From positions 42,245,263-42,309,262 of the forward strand of contig NC_052622.1 of NCBI RefSeq assembly GCF_016545825.1: 64,000 bases of DNA, read 5' to 3'. This document shows positions 22,081-33,700 of this stretch, piece after piece. The position numbers and the translations under genes are program-made. The notes below the pieces were generated by a model, which was given only the letters and a program-made list of their open reading frames with translations, did no database searches and was not told where the DNA came from. Origin of the DNA: Eucalyptus grandis. Lineage: Eukaryota; Streptophyta; Magnoliopsida; Myrtales; Myrtaceae. Position 1 is the stretch's first letter, and every line of letters begins with the position of its first letter.

Positions 22081-25000
22081 ATGAATCTGTCGATCTTCTC
22101 CTCGGCCATGGAAGGCATCGCGTGGAGGGGATGGCTCTACGCGGCGTTCATTCTGCACTTCGTGTTCGCTTGCCAGTTCCTCCTCCTTCAGCCTCTCGTT
22201 TCTGCCCAAGGTACGTCCCTCTCGCTTAGATCTGCGAACCCGTTGCCGGATGGAGATTCTTCGAGGGGTTTGTCGCGTGGGGATGAATGGGTGGATCTTT
22301 TTGTAGGGATCCTCTCGGGATGAGGCAGGAGTTTGTGCGGAAAAGGCGAAATTAGATGGACTTAAAGAGTCTTGAAATGTTCGTGCCGGATTAAAAATCT
22401 AGTTTCGGAGGGATAGTTTTGGCTCTTATGTGATGCATGTGTTGCACGATTGATGAATTTACTGCCTGTCTGGGGGACCGGGGCGGTTTATCTAATTCTA
22501 GTTCGTCGTCGTCCTGAGGGCGGCGGCATTGTGGGACTTTCCATGGGTCGAGATTGTAAGATTGTAGAGCAGTTCCCGGGCCCCAGGGAGTATTGGGTGG
22601 TGCGTTGGATTGAAGTACGTTGAGGTTAGAAGGGTCTCGAGCAATGAAGTACTTTCTAATCTGCTCATGCTCTTTGATTGCCAATAGTTCCCGCATCAGT
22701 TTCTTCGCGGATCTTGTGGATTTGCTAGCAAATTGGCATTAGTCTTATAAGAAACCTGTATGTTAGCTTAAGACTCACTACCATTCTTCAGTGGTGTGCC
22801 TAGTCTGAAATATCTTGTCTGTACATGGTTTGTTATGTCCAAGTAGACAACTGGTTTAGTGGAGAAAGTAATTCTTACACTTTAGCAGAACTACATTGGA
22901 CAGCTTAACGACTGTAGGTTTTTGTCCACCAAATTGGAAGGATGGTTCTCATTAATGATTATGGTATGCTTTAGAATATATTTCAGTAATTAATCGCTGG
23001 CTCATATGTTTCTTTGGAATTTTTTTGGCTATTGGGATGCGCAGATGGAAAAGCTGATGCTGCTGACTTACTTGATAGGGCATCGCAAAGTATCAAGGTG
23101 AAACGTTATAATGAGGCACTTGATGATCTTAATGCTGCCATAGAGGCAGATCCAAAACTTTCTGAAGCTTATCTTCATCGTGCCTCCACCCTTCGGCGGC
23201 TATGCAGGTCCTCTTCTTATTTTGTGTTTCTCCCTCCATATTTTGGTTTCAAAATAGCACATTCTGTCCTATTTTGAGCTCATGGCATGGAATGCTTCTT
23301 TAACTGTTGCCATGATGCCTTTTTTGGATATAAAGTCACACATTCATGTGATATAAGTTGGAAATTTGAGTTATTTAGACTATCAAGCATAATTGAACAT
23401 ATTAGCCATCCTGCCACCATGGTACCTCCACCTTTAGCACCACCTCATGCACCACTACAATCACCCATCACCGCAACCATCGTTACTGCCAACGATTACC
23501 TAGCATTGCCATCACCACCACTGGAAGTCCACCATTCTGTCATCACCAATTCTACTCAACTGCATGTGGTCCCTTTTCTAAAATTATTGGCACAATCATT
23601 CATAATTGTATGTAGGTCCCATTGACTTAAATGATTTAGTGATTTTTGACTGAAATTAATCAATTGAATTCCATGAGGTTCTAAATGACTGAAAATTGTC
23701 AACTCTTAATGAAGTTATTAAACACACCTTGGACTTGTGGAGAATATAACCAAAGTGCCTGGTCTGTACCCTAAGGCAACATGTTTTCCTCCAAACAAGT
23801 GCGGATCTCCATGTTTGGTTAGATTATTTTCAATATTTGAATTGTGATCACTATATTCTTCTTTTGTTTTTTTAAGGATGCCTAATTTCACAGGATAGTG
23901 ATTTTGTGGAATAAGGGAAATGCATTATCATTTAAAGATATGGAAGAATATGAGCTGATCGTGAGACTACTTCTGCTATATGATTATGAGATCAATCATA
24001 TTCAGTGACATGGAACATGATGCTGCTGTTGGATCATTTTATGACCTTGCCTCTGATTCAAAATATAAATCGAGACGGATGTTATGGAAATAGGAGGAAG
24101 TTAATACGTTCGCTTTTATCTTTATTACATGAAGAGGAACTGACCCTCCTCCCATTTCTGATTGGAGTACTAATTATGATTCAGGCAATTTTTGGCTGAT
24201 GTAGATACCAGGAGTCAGAATCGAGCTACAGAGAATTTTTGGAGTTAAAACCTGGAAATAAAGCTGCAGAAAAGGAACTCTCTCAACTATTTCAGGCACG
24301 GAGTGCTCTCGAATCAGCAATTTCTCTCCTTGACTCAGGAGATTATACTAAAGCTTTGGAATATGTTGATAAGATTGTACTCGTCTTTTCTCCAGCCTGC
24401 TCAACGGTAGGATCATGATCCATTTACTTGTTTTAGATTCATAGACGATGGCAGTATGAGATTGCCTTCTGATCTGGCTGACTTTTGGCCACTGTATGCA
24501 AGTCCTTTTTAGTTATTGTTTTTTCCATTAAAAATATATCCTCTGTTGTATTTCCAGGCCAAAATTTTGAAAGTGAAGTCGTTGTTGGCAACTAAAGACT
24601 ATTCCAGTGCCATCGCTGAGTCTGGATTTATTCTCAAGGAAGACGAGAACAATTTAGAGGCGTTATTGCTTCGTGGCCGTGCCTACTATTATTTGGCAGA
24701 TCACGATGTGGCTATGAGGTAGGTTATTTATAGTGTATCGAGTTTTAAGGATCTGCAGTTATTTAGCATTGACTCATGTTTTTTATCAGGCATTATCAGA
24801 AAGGTCTCCGCCTGGACCCCGAGCATGCTGACTTGAAGAAAGCATATTTTGGGTTGAAAAATTTGCTCAAGAAGACTAAGAGTGTGAGTTCATTGAATTT
24901 GCAACCATTTAGTTATGTAGGGTCTGTCATGTGTATTTTTTGTGGGATTGTCACTAAATGTGTTTATTTCAGTTTAACCTATTAGAATTCATCAAGATGA

Positions 25001-26591
25001 TTGGTTCTTTCATTTACTGAACTTTCATTTGTTTTATTCAGGCAGAAGATAATCTGAACAAGGGCAAATTGCGACTTGCAGTAGAGGATTATAAAGGAGC
25101 TATTGCTTTGGACCCCGATCATCATGCTCACAATGTACACCTTCATCTTGGTTTATGTAAGGTGTTGGTGAAGCTTGGTCGGGGAAAGGAAGCTTTGACT
25201 AGTTGCACTGACGCACTTGACATTGATGGAGATCTTACTGAAGCTTTAGTCCAGGTATGCTGTTATTCTTTTTCAGTCACCCTGAAACTGTGATGACCTC
25301 TATATATACCTTTGGTAGCCTCTCATTCTTTCGAACAGAGATAATTCCTTGATCAGTATCTATAATGCATACTTATGAGTGTTTATTGTGTTTCTAGAGA
25401 GGCGAGGCAAAACTTCTAACTGAAGACTGGGAAGGTGCTGTGGATGATCTAAAGTCGGCAGCTCAAAAGTCACCTCAGGTTAGTCGCGCTATCTCTGTTG
25501 TTGATTTAAGGTTCCCATGTGGATTATATTAAGTAAGCCCAGTACTGCAGATACCAGAAGTTTTTATGTCTTCTACCAAAGGAAAATATGTGAACAAGCT
25601 TTAAGGTTACGGTTGTGTTCTTCGGAATATATGGCTATAGAATATAAGCTAGCTTATTGTCCGGACATGCATTTTTAAGCCTCTTTTCCAGAGCCATATA
25701 ATTTTGGGCTTTTGTTATAAAATACAATCCTGTTCGCCTGTTAACATCGGCAGAGCGGAGATTGAAAATGGGACTCTTCTTTTGAGAGGTAATCATAATG
25801 CAGCAGTGACCTTTTCTTTAAGTAATGCTTTTGTCTTTTCTTAACTGTTAAATCGAGATTGACTGAATGCATCTCTGATGGCCATCAGATTTGTCTACCT
25901 TAATGAGGGGGTAAGTTGATTATAATGTTGGAATTAGTGTAGAACTAACTTTTGTTTGCATTCATTTTATTGTATACCGAGATCTGACTGATAAAGCATC
26001 AATCATGAACTCGTGCCTTGCCATGAAAACTCTAACCGCTGAAAATGCAGGATATGGCTATTCGTGAAGCACTTATGAGAGCTGAGAAAGCGTTGAAGAT
26101 GAGCAAACGGAAGGACTGGTACAAGATTTTAGGAATTTCAAAGACTGCATCAATTGCTGAGATCAAGCGTGCCTATAAGAAGCTTGCTTTGCAATGGCAT
26201 CCCGACAAGAACGTGGAGAATAGAGAAGAGGCAGAGAACAAGTTCCGAGAAATCGCTGCTGCATATGAGGTTAGAACCATCATAGCTAGCACTACTTTTA
26301 AGTTAATAGTTTGCAGGTTTTCAACTCCATGATAGCTCTGAAATGATATTAGTATACAGAGGTTGACTTGGTTATTGGCGTTCACAGGTGCTCAGTGATG
26401 AAGAAAAGCGTACCAGATATGACAGAGGTGAAGACATTGACGAAATGGGCACGGGAGGTAGCGGCGGCGGTTTCAACCCGTTTGGCGGTGGGGGACAGCA
26501 ATTCACTTTCACCTTCGATGGTGGTTTTCCCGGTGGCTTTGGTGGGTTTCAAGGAGGAGGCTTTCCTGGCGGGTTTGAGTTCCAATTTTGA
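22081..26591 (+). CDS. P58IPK: P58IPK/DNAJC3-like ER co-chaperone (TPR plus J domain), 488 aa
   Basis: Nine coding exons: 22081-22210, 23045-23207, 24205-24406, 24558-24718, 24790-24883, 25042-25254, 25398-25478, 26051-26269 and 26388-26591. All introns are GT-AG and the 1,467 nt close in frame. Residues 1 to about 43 form a signal peptide with a long hydrophobic stretch ending VSAQ. TPR units follow (for example [21 protein letters not shown]) to about residue 348. A J domain covers about 370-432, with the HPD triad at 398-400, and the C-terminal tail is Gly/Phe-rich. No KDEL-type signal is present. The family works in the ER lumen, bringing unfolded clients to BiP and stimulating its ATPase. 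Its length fits the roughly 480-residue plant orthologue. The ATG at 22081 is chosen because it precedes the signal peptide; an in-frame ATG at 22108 is possible. Confidence 0.95.
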
Positions 26592-29500
26592 TTCCGTCAA
26601 AATGCGGGGATCCCGACACGGGAGGTAGACAAATTGAATGCATTTCGGCGACCCAAAACACCAGCTGACTAATTCCTGGTAGGAGCTCGGTATATAGTTT
26701 AGGTCATTCAGAAAGATTTGTGACAATTGAAAAGGTAATCTTCGAGAAAGTGTTGCTTTGCGGGACATTGTAGATGGAAATTTTCCGAGTTAGTGAAATT
26801 CAAATTCAATCGTCTAAGATTATAGAGAACCAAGTCATAGTTCCCGTACGGCTCGCGACCACTGTCCTAAAACGCGAACATATTGCCCGGTTTGCTGTAA
26901 AGCGTAAACAGGAATCATAACCCGATTTTATGCGGAAGTTTGAATGCGCGTCGTCGGACTTGGATGATGATGATGATGAACTCGAAACGACTTTGTTGCA
27001 TCGATTGAGATTGGGCCAGATTTAGATGTTTACGATAATCTTTGGGTGACAGGAACTAACGTAAGTTAGAAAAGTATGGGACTTGATGCACCGACTTTTT
27101 GTAAAAGCATTACCAGATGTTATCTTCGAAAGCTCCGGTTGGTCCAGCGTAGACAGATGAGATCCGAACGTCATCGATGTTATCTAGGAAAGTCTGGCCC
27201 TGGGTACGCAATCACTGCGATGGCGACATAGTGGCATCAACCATTGACGGTGGCCGCCCTTGATATTTAATTACGATAATTTGCCAGTAGTCGTGGCACA
27301 AATTCTTCGAGTGGAAAAATTGTAACCCAACTGCCCGATCCCAACCGCCGTTAATTTCGGTGAGTAGATAGCAGTAATCCCGACAAGCGAATGCAATCTC
27401 GGAATCAGTCAGGCCACGATAAGGTAATTTCGTTGTAAATCTTCTGATCTCGGCGCGAACGACCTGTCCTTTTGTGCACGTTGAAGAGAAGAAGTCAGGT
27501 GTGGCGCACATAACACTAGCGTACCATCGACCGGTACGCTAAAGAAAACTGCCTGAACGCGCCACGTCGTCATTGGCTTGATGCGCGCTCTCGCGTGGTG
27601 ATGGGGCTTTGGTCGGCCATGTTGTTTATGACCTGAGATGATACGAATCGCCACCGCCCGGTGCGTCGCCATTTTTTGTACTCGTGCGCACCTAGTGCCG
27701 TACAGACTGAGTTGTTCTTGCGTTTTTCTATCTTTGAAATCAAGCATTGATGACTTGCCTATCTTTTCAGACCACGATTTTCATAGATAACATCGAGGTG
27801 ATGCTTTTACCAATTTGTACCTTTTATTGACTTTACGCAATTGTAACGATATGCTTTCTTTTTTTCATTTTTGCTGTAACTTTCAACGCTAGGTTAGGTA
27901 GCAACCCATGAATTAGTTAATGATTATGAATAAATGAACTAATAAAAAAAATCTTTTTTTTATCATGCCGGTTTTGGTATGGACCATCATATTATTTCTA
28001 TCAAAATAAAGTAATGTATTAACTACTCGATTTTGATGTAATTATTTGCTCTATGCAAAAAATGTATCTAGTCCTACATTTTCTAGCTCACGTCAGTTCA
28101 ATTCAAGTGACCCAAAAATCGTCTATATTTAAAACTTTGCTTGTTTCGGAAAAAATAAGTATTTTGAAAAATATCTTTCTCAAAATAATTATTTATATCG
28201 CTTAAAATAGTTAATCGATTAAAAATTTTGCATCATCGATGATAATTTATATTTAAATATTTTTATAAGAGACATAAGCGATCATTTTTGTAAATTATTC
28301 TTTTTCGTGAAATAAATAAAGTTTAAAATTAATCCAATCTCAAGCGATGCGAGACGATGGTTCCAAGCTGGTCGTCATCCAAATCAGGCGTGCGTTTAAG
28401 CTTTCACGCGAAGTCGAGTCATCATCCGTCTCAATACATTCATCTCATCTGCCTCGGGTTGCATAAACTATTGCGACCACTAGATGGAAGTCTGAGGAGG
28501 CCGATCTTTACTCTTTTTCTGAGGGAGGGTTTTAAAACTCCATACTCAAAGACACTTCACCTTTACTCGTGCATTTTTCTTGGAGAAAATAAATAATTTT
28601 AAAAAAAATATTTTTAATAATAATAATTACTTATATCACTTGAAATAATTATTTTTTTGGGTCAAAGCTTGAAATAATTAATTGATAAAAATGGTTTTAT
28701 TGTCGATAAAAATTTATATCTAAATATATTCGTGGAATATGAAAATACTTTTTTATTCATACATTTTTATAAGAGATGTAAGCAATTATTTTTATTTAAA
28801 AAAATTAAGATCATCCATTCTCCACGAAATAAACTGTCATGGGTTTGATTTGGGTTGATTAAGGAAAAATATTTCTTATCATTTTCGATTTCCTTAAAAT
28901 GAATCATCGTACATCTTTGTAACTATGTGAATTTAGGCTAATATTATTATTTTTTTCCAATTAGAGGATCTCTGAGAGATCTTCTGACGTTATAATTCAC
29001 ATTTTAAAGCTGAATGAGCCACTTTGTTATATGGGCATAATGTTATTCTCCTCTTAGCTAAGTCGCTCTTTGTTCCTCTCCTTAAGTTTCCCTTTCACAT
29101 GTGATTTAACAAAAAAAATCATAGATTGAAATAATACATACAACTAATAGCTTCAGCTTTACAAAATCGTGAATATTAAGATCTATTAAAATAATCTCGC
29201 AGAGAAACACATGCATTTACACATCGATTAATATTGACACAAAGAGAGAATAGAAAATTCAAAGATGTATATTAATTGACTATAGCTATTTAAATAGTTG
29301 TTAGATGAGGAAAAATTCAAATTCAATTTTCCAAAATAAAATATTTTAGGATGTATCGGTTTTGCCACATCATGTTTTAATGAAATATATGGGAATTTAA
29401 AATGACTTGGCATAGCATTTTTTTTTAATGAAAAGTCTGACGTTGAACTATATTGTGCCATCAGGTTGATTCATCATCATCCTCAAAACATTAATTTTGT

Positions 29501-30400
29501 TTTACCTGTTTGTAATTTATTAAAGTGCTCCTGCACGATTGATTAACCAATTCGTGCACGGTTAAAATATTACATCTAATATCTAGATATGTTATCAGTG
29601 AATTATTTCATTTTTGGTGATGGCATGGAGCTCCGTGCTAGTATTATTCTAGTGAAGGGCTCTTCTGCAGTCAACTCTCCAAAATTCAACTATATCTTCA
29701 CCAGACCTCCTTCCCCCGATAGTGCAAAAGACGTAATTTTCAAACTTAGACTTTTCTCGCAATCAATGCTTCAAAGATTAAATCTTCCTCATTAAGTTAA
29801 TAAGTGCCCGGAGGTCATACTAGTGGACCAAACAAGATCTTACACTTTAGGAAGCTTAAGGCCTCGAATTTTGATTCATACTAAAAGGAATTGCTCTCAC
29901 CTCGATCGGTAGCCTTTAAAAGTTACTACATCACATATTCGGTATTGCACTCTAGATGGGATAAAACCGCTTGAATTGGGTAAAAATCCCAAATAAAGCA
30001 CTCAAAAGTAGATCGAATAATTCTTAACATATATATATCTATATTCGTACTATCCCCAAATTTATCAAATTTCTCACTATTTCCTGTCGCTAATTTCTAC
30101 CATGATGCATAATAACCGCCCTACCACTGTGCCGAAAAGGACCGTGCTTTTAGAACATGCTCACATCGTGGTAAAACGTAGCCGATAGGATTACTCTTGA
30201 CGAATCAGGTAATGCCATGGTGGGCTTGGAACTCTTTACAATAATATTCTCGGACCCCGACCTCTTATCCCTAAAGGCATATCCATCGTCGCAAGAAAAC
30301 CTCCGGCGCAGGGTCCCGATCCCGGACGGCACCATCTCCAGTGCAGAGGAAAAGCGCATCACGGCCTAATCCAACGTAGAGATTGAAAAGAGATCCGCAT
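26592..30400. other. Intergenic region, no gene supported
   Basis: The first 200-300 bp are probably the P58IPK 3' UTR. A relatively CpG-rich part (about 26940-27720) carries a minus-strand ORF (27409-27747) that I do not recognise. From 27800 to 30100 the sequence is very AT-rich. Two diverged copies of an AT-rich segment lie at about 28140-28340 and 28570-28830. No RNA gene was seen. Confidence 0.5.
28140..28830. repeat. Diverged AT-rich direct repeats
   Basis: Segments at about 28140-28340 and 28570-28830 share, in the same order, ATTATTTATATCGCTT / ATTACTTATATCACTT, TTTATATxTAAATAT and TTTTTATAAGAGA(C/T)(A/G)TAAGC. They flank about 230 bp of unrelated sequence. They are probably remnants of an AT-rich element; no clear termini were found. 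Confidence 0.5.
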
Positions 30401-30741
30401 CGGGGAACGTCCGTTTCGTTGACCGGATCAACGTTACGGTGGGTCGCGATCCACGCAATCCAGGCCCGCCCCACTCCGTTGATCCTGTAGCCATCGAAAA
30501 AACAAGGCCCGCAAAGAAAGAGAGAAAAGAGAGAGCCAAGAACCAGCGAAGGGAAAAACCAAAGCCGAAACCAGAACCAAAACACCAGAGACCTCGAAGC
30601 TCTTCTCTTTTTGGTCTCGCGGAGAACTACCAAAAAGAGCTTTGCAGAAAAGAGACGGGAAGACGAAGACGAAGCGAAGCGAGCTCTCTCGCGGAGGGGG
30701 AGAGGAGGAAACCCTAGGGGGAGGGGGCGGGGCGCGGGTCC

Positions 30742-33700
30742 ATGATCACATGCTCTTCGGGCTGTTGTTGTTGTTGTTGTTGTTGCGGCGAGCGAGGGCA
30801 CCATGATCAACTCAGCGAACGGGATGGCGTCGGGGCAGGGGCATCGTCGTCGTCCTCGGCGGGGGCGGGGGCGGGGGCGGGGGCGAACGCGCCGTCGCCG
30901 GGGCTCAAGACCTACTTCAAGACGCCGGAGGGGCGGTACAAGCTTCACTACGAGAAGGGACACCCCTCCGGCCTGATGCACTACGTCCAGGGCAAGACCG
31001 TCACTCAGGTGATTACTCCCTCTCGATTCTTCTCTTCTTCTTCTTCTTCTTCTTCTTCTTCTTCTTCTTTTGGGCCCCCCTTTTTTACCCTTTTCCCTTC
31101 GGTCGTTTTCGGGGGCGCAATGCTTCTCCGGCGAAGTCAACCCCCACCTTTTTAGGGCGGCCGATTGTTCCAATCCCGATCGAGCCGATTGGCGTCGGGG
31201 TGGATGTCGCGGGTTTGTTTTAGATTCGATGTTAGGGATGGTGGTTTCGGAATGATTGCGAAGTATCGGTCGTTCGCGGGTGAGTTTTGGGAAATTGATT
31301 TTCGAGGATTCAGTCTCATTGTGTTCTTTCCGATGCGATTTCTCGAGTCCGACTATCGATTCATTTCAATCGAAGTTAAAGCGATACTGACGAGGCTTTC
31401 TTTTTGGGCATTTTGGGTCCCGTCTATCAATCTTATCTAAGCCGATTCGTGAGCTTATTCCTGTTGGTTTCGTATCTAGAATTTCCGCAAGATAATCGTA
31501 TTTTAGGGCCCTCTGTTTGGGTGGACTTGTATTTTTTGCAATTCTTCTTGTCTCTGAAAACTTTGGTCAATGGTGGATGCTTAATGGTAGGGTATGATTT
31601 GAATCGATTGTCAGGCAACTCTAGCTCATCTGAAGGACAGGCCGTCCCCACCAACTCCACCGGCTCAATCATCGTCTGGCTTTAGTGCCAGCAGCGGTGT
31701 ACGATCGGCTGCTGCAAGGCTGTTGGGTGGCAGCAACGGGAGCCGTGCTCTAAGCTTTGTGGGAGGAAATGGTGGGAGTAAGAGTATCAGTGCAAGTAGT
31801 AGACTTGGTTCATTGGGCGTCTCAAGTTCGAGTAATTCGACTTCGAATTCAAATTTTGACGGTAGAGGAACTTACTTGATCTTCAATATGGGAGATGGAC
31901 TTTTTATAAGTGATTTGAATTCTCAAGACAAGGTAAGTTTTACTTAGTGGGGATTCATTAAATTAAACATTGAGAAGCTTCAGTTGGTAATCAAGAGGTT
32001 GAATTTATGTCATAGGAACCTATGAAGGCCATCTACTTTAACAACGTCTACCCAGTTTGCCATGCGTTTGACCAGGATGCTAAGGAAGGGCATGATTTGG
32101 TCATTGGTTTGAGTACTGGTGATGGTATATTTCTACATCTAGAGCTAACTTTCAAATTGATTAAAAAATTTTAACAGAAAAACTCAGTGTGCTTTTCTCA
32201 TTTTATTCTAGTATATTCTGTGTCGCTCAGACAACAATTACAAGACAGTGGAAAGAAGCTTATTGGGGCTCAGCATTATAACAAAGATGGTTCAGTTAAT
32301 GGCAGGTAGTGCAAATTATAATTTCCATAGAAGATAATGCAATTTTGTGTCAGAATGCGTTGCTTTTTATTCTACATATTCCTTTCCTCCATTTGATGAT
32401 CAGTCCACTATTGGCCACAAATTGCCACCTTCCTTTGCTGTATTAAAACTGATCAAGATGTAAATGTTACTTCATTTTTAGGATATTTAAAAGTTAGTGG
32501 GAATACATACGCATGGACATATAAAATTTAGAAGCCTTTGATATGGTGTGGAATGTGTTTTCCAGGTCCCCTCATCTTTGCGATTAGAAGATGTTTTGAT
32601 TAGTTAATGTTTGGCTTTTGAATGGTAATTTGTATGAGACTTTACAGTTTAAAGAGGTCTTAAATGTTGTAGAGTTGGTTTGGAGAGGACTCATCCATAT
32701 TTTGTTTTATAGCTCTAATTGTAGGATCTTTTTTGGACGGAAATAAAACCATTCCTTAAATTTCCACCTTTACATATCTCAGTAAGTTTAAGCAATTTGT
32801 GCTTGAAGGTAGACTTTAACTGATAGAACATGATAATTGTTTCAATAAAATTTTCAAAGAAGAGTTGGGGTGAGCTTTTCCCCCTTGTGCGAGAAAAGTG
32901 GGGCAGGTACTCTTGTTGTATGCAGTAACTCATTCAAGATCTGTTGATGTTGCATGGCTTCAGGGCTGCCCTGGCTTAACCATTTGCCTCTTATACATGA
33001 CAGTATGGATGGTGATATAACCAACTTCAAGAGTACATGATATTCTATCAAGCGAATTGTCCTGCATGAGCATTCTTAATACCTGCTATGTTGGGTACTT
33101 GAAGCAAATTTGTATAATTGTTTCATGCGCGTTGCTTGTAAAAAGCTGAGAGTGTGTCTAGCTGTGGAAAAGCTTTCTGGTTCTCATATCTAGTGGAGAT
33201 TTGATTCAAATTGGTTTTGGTCTTCACCTTTTCACTTTTCTAGAATTTTGTTAGGTAGATTGTTTCGATTTCCTTGCGTCAATTTTTTTTAGAAGATTTT
33301 CTCTCTCATGTTAGTTGGGATTATTTGAACACAAAGTTCTTCATTGACTCATAATTTCCCATCATTAGGATGTTACAGAAAACAGCTCAATGGAAACTGG
33401 AAATGTAATCGATTTTCTAGACAGCTAAATATCTTTAAAACGCCAAAAACCAAAATGATGACCAAACTCATTTTCCATGCAGCATTATGTGTTTGCTGAG
33501 GATAAACTGACACGGATAAATTGCTCCAGCCAAACAGGCCCTTAGAGTGTTGTTTGCATGCTTGCCAAGGCCTTATTATTCCAGTCTCATAAGTCTAATT
33601 TTTCTTCTTTTTTTTTTTTTTTACATCTGGTACTTTAGGGGTTTCTAGTTCTAGTAACATCATTGGGCAGTCATCTCCAGCCACTAAATTCTTTTCTTAT

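Noticed and set aside
26368..26628. Plus-strand ORF of 86 codons over the P58IPK last exon
   Set aside because: It is out of frame with the Gly/Phe-rich C-terminal exon, which is confirmed by phase and by the conserved J-domain junction.
30271..31173. Minus-strand ORF of 300 codons, Arg-rich
   Set aside because: It lies opposite the first exon, leader and (TTC)n intron of the WD40 gene. Its composition comes from reading the microsatellites and GC-rich exon backwards, and it has no domain.
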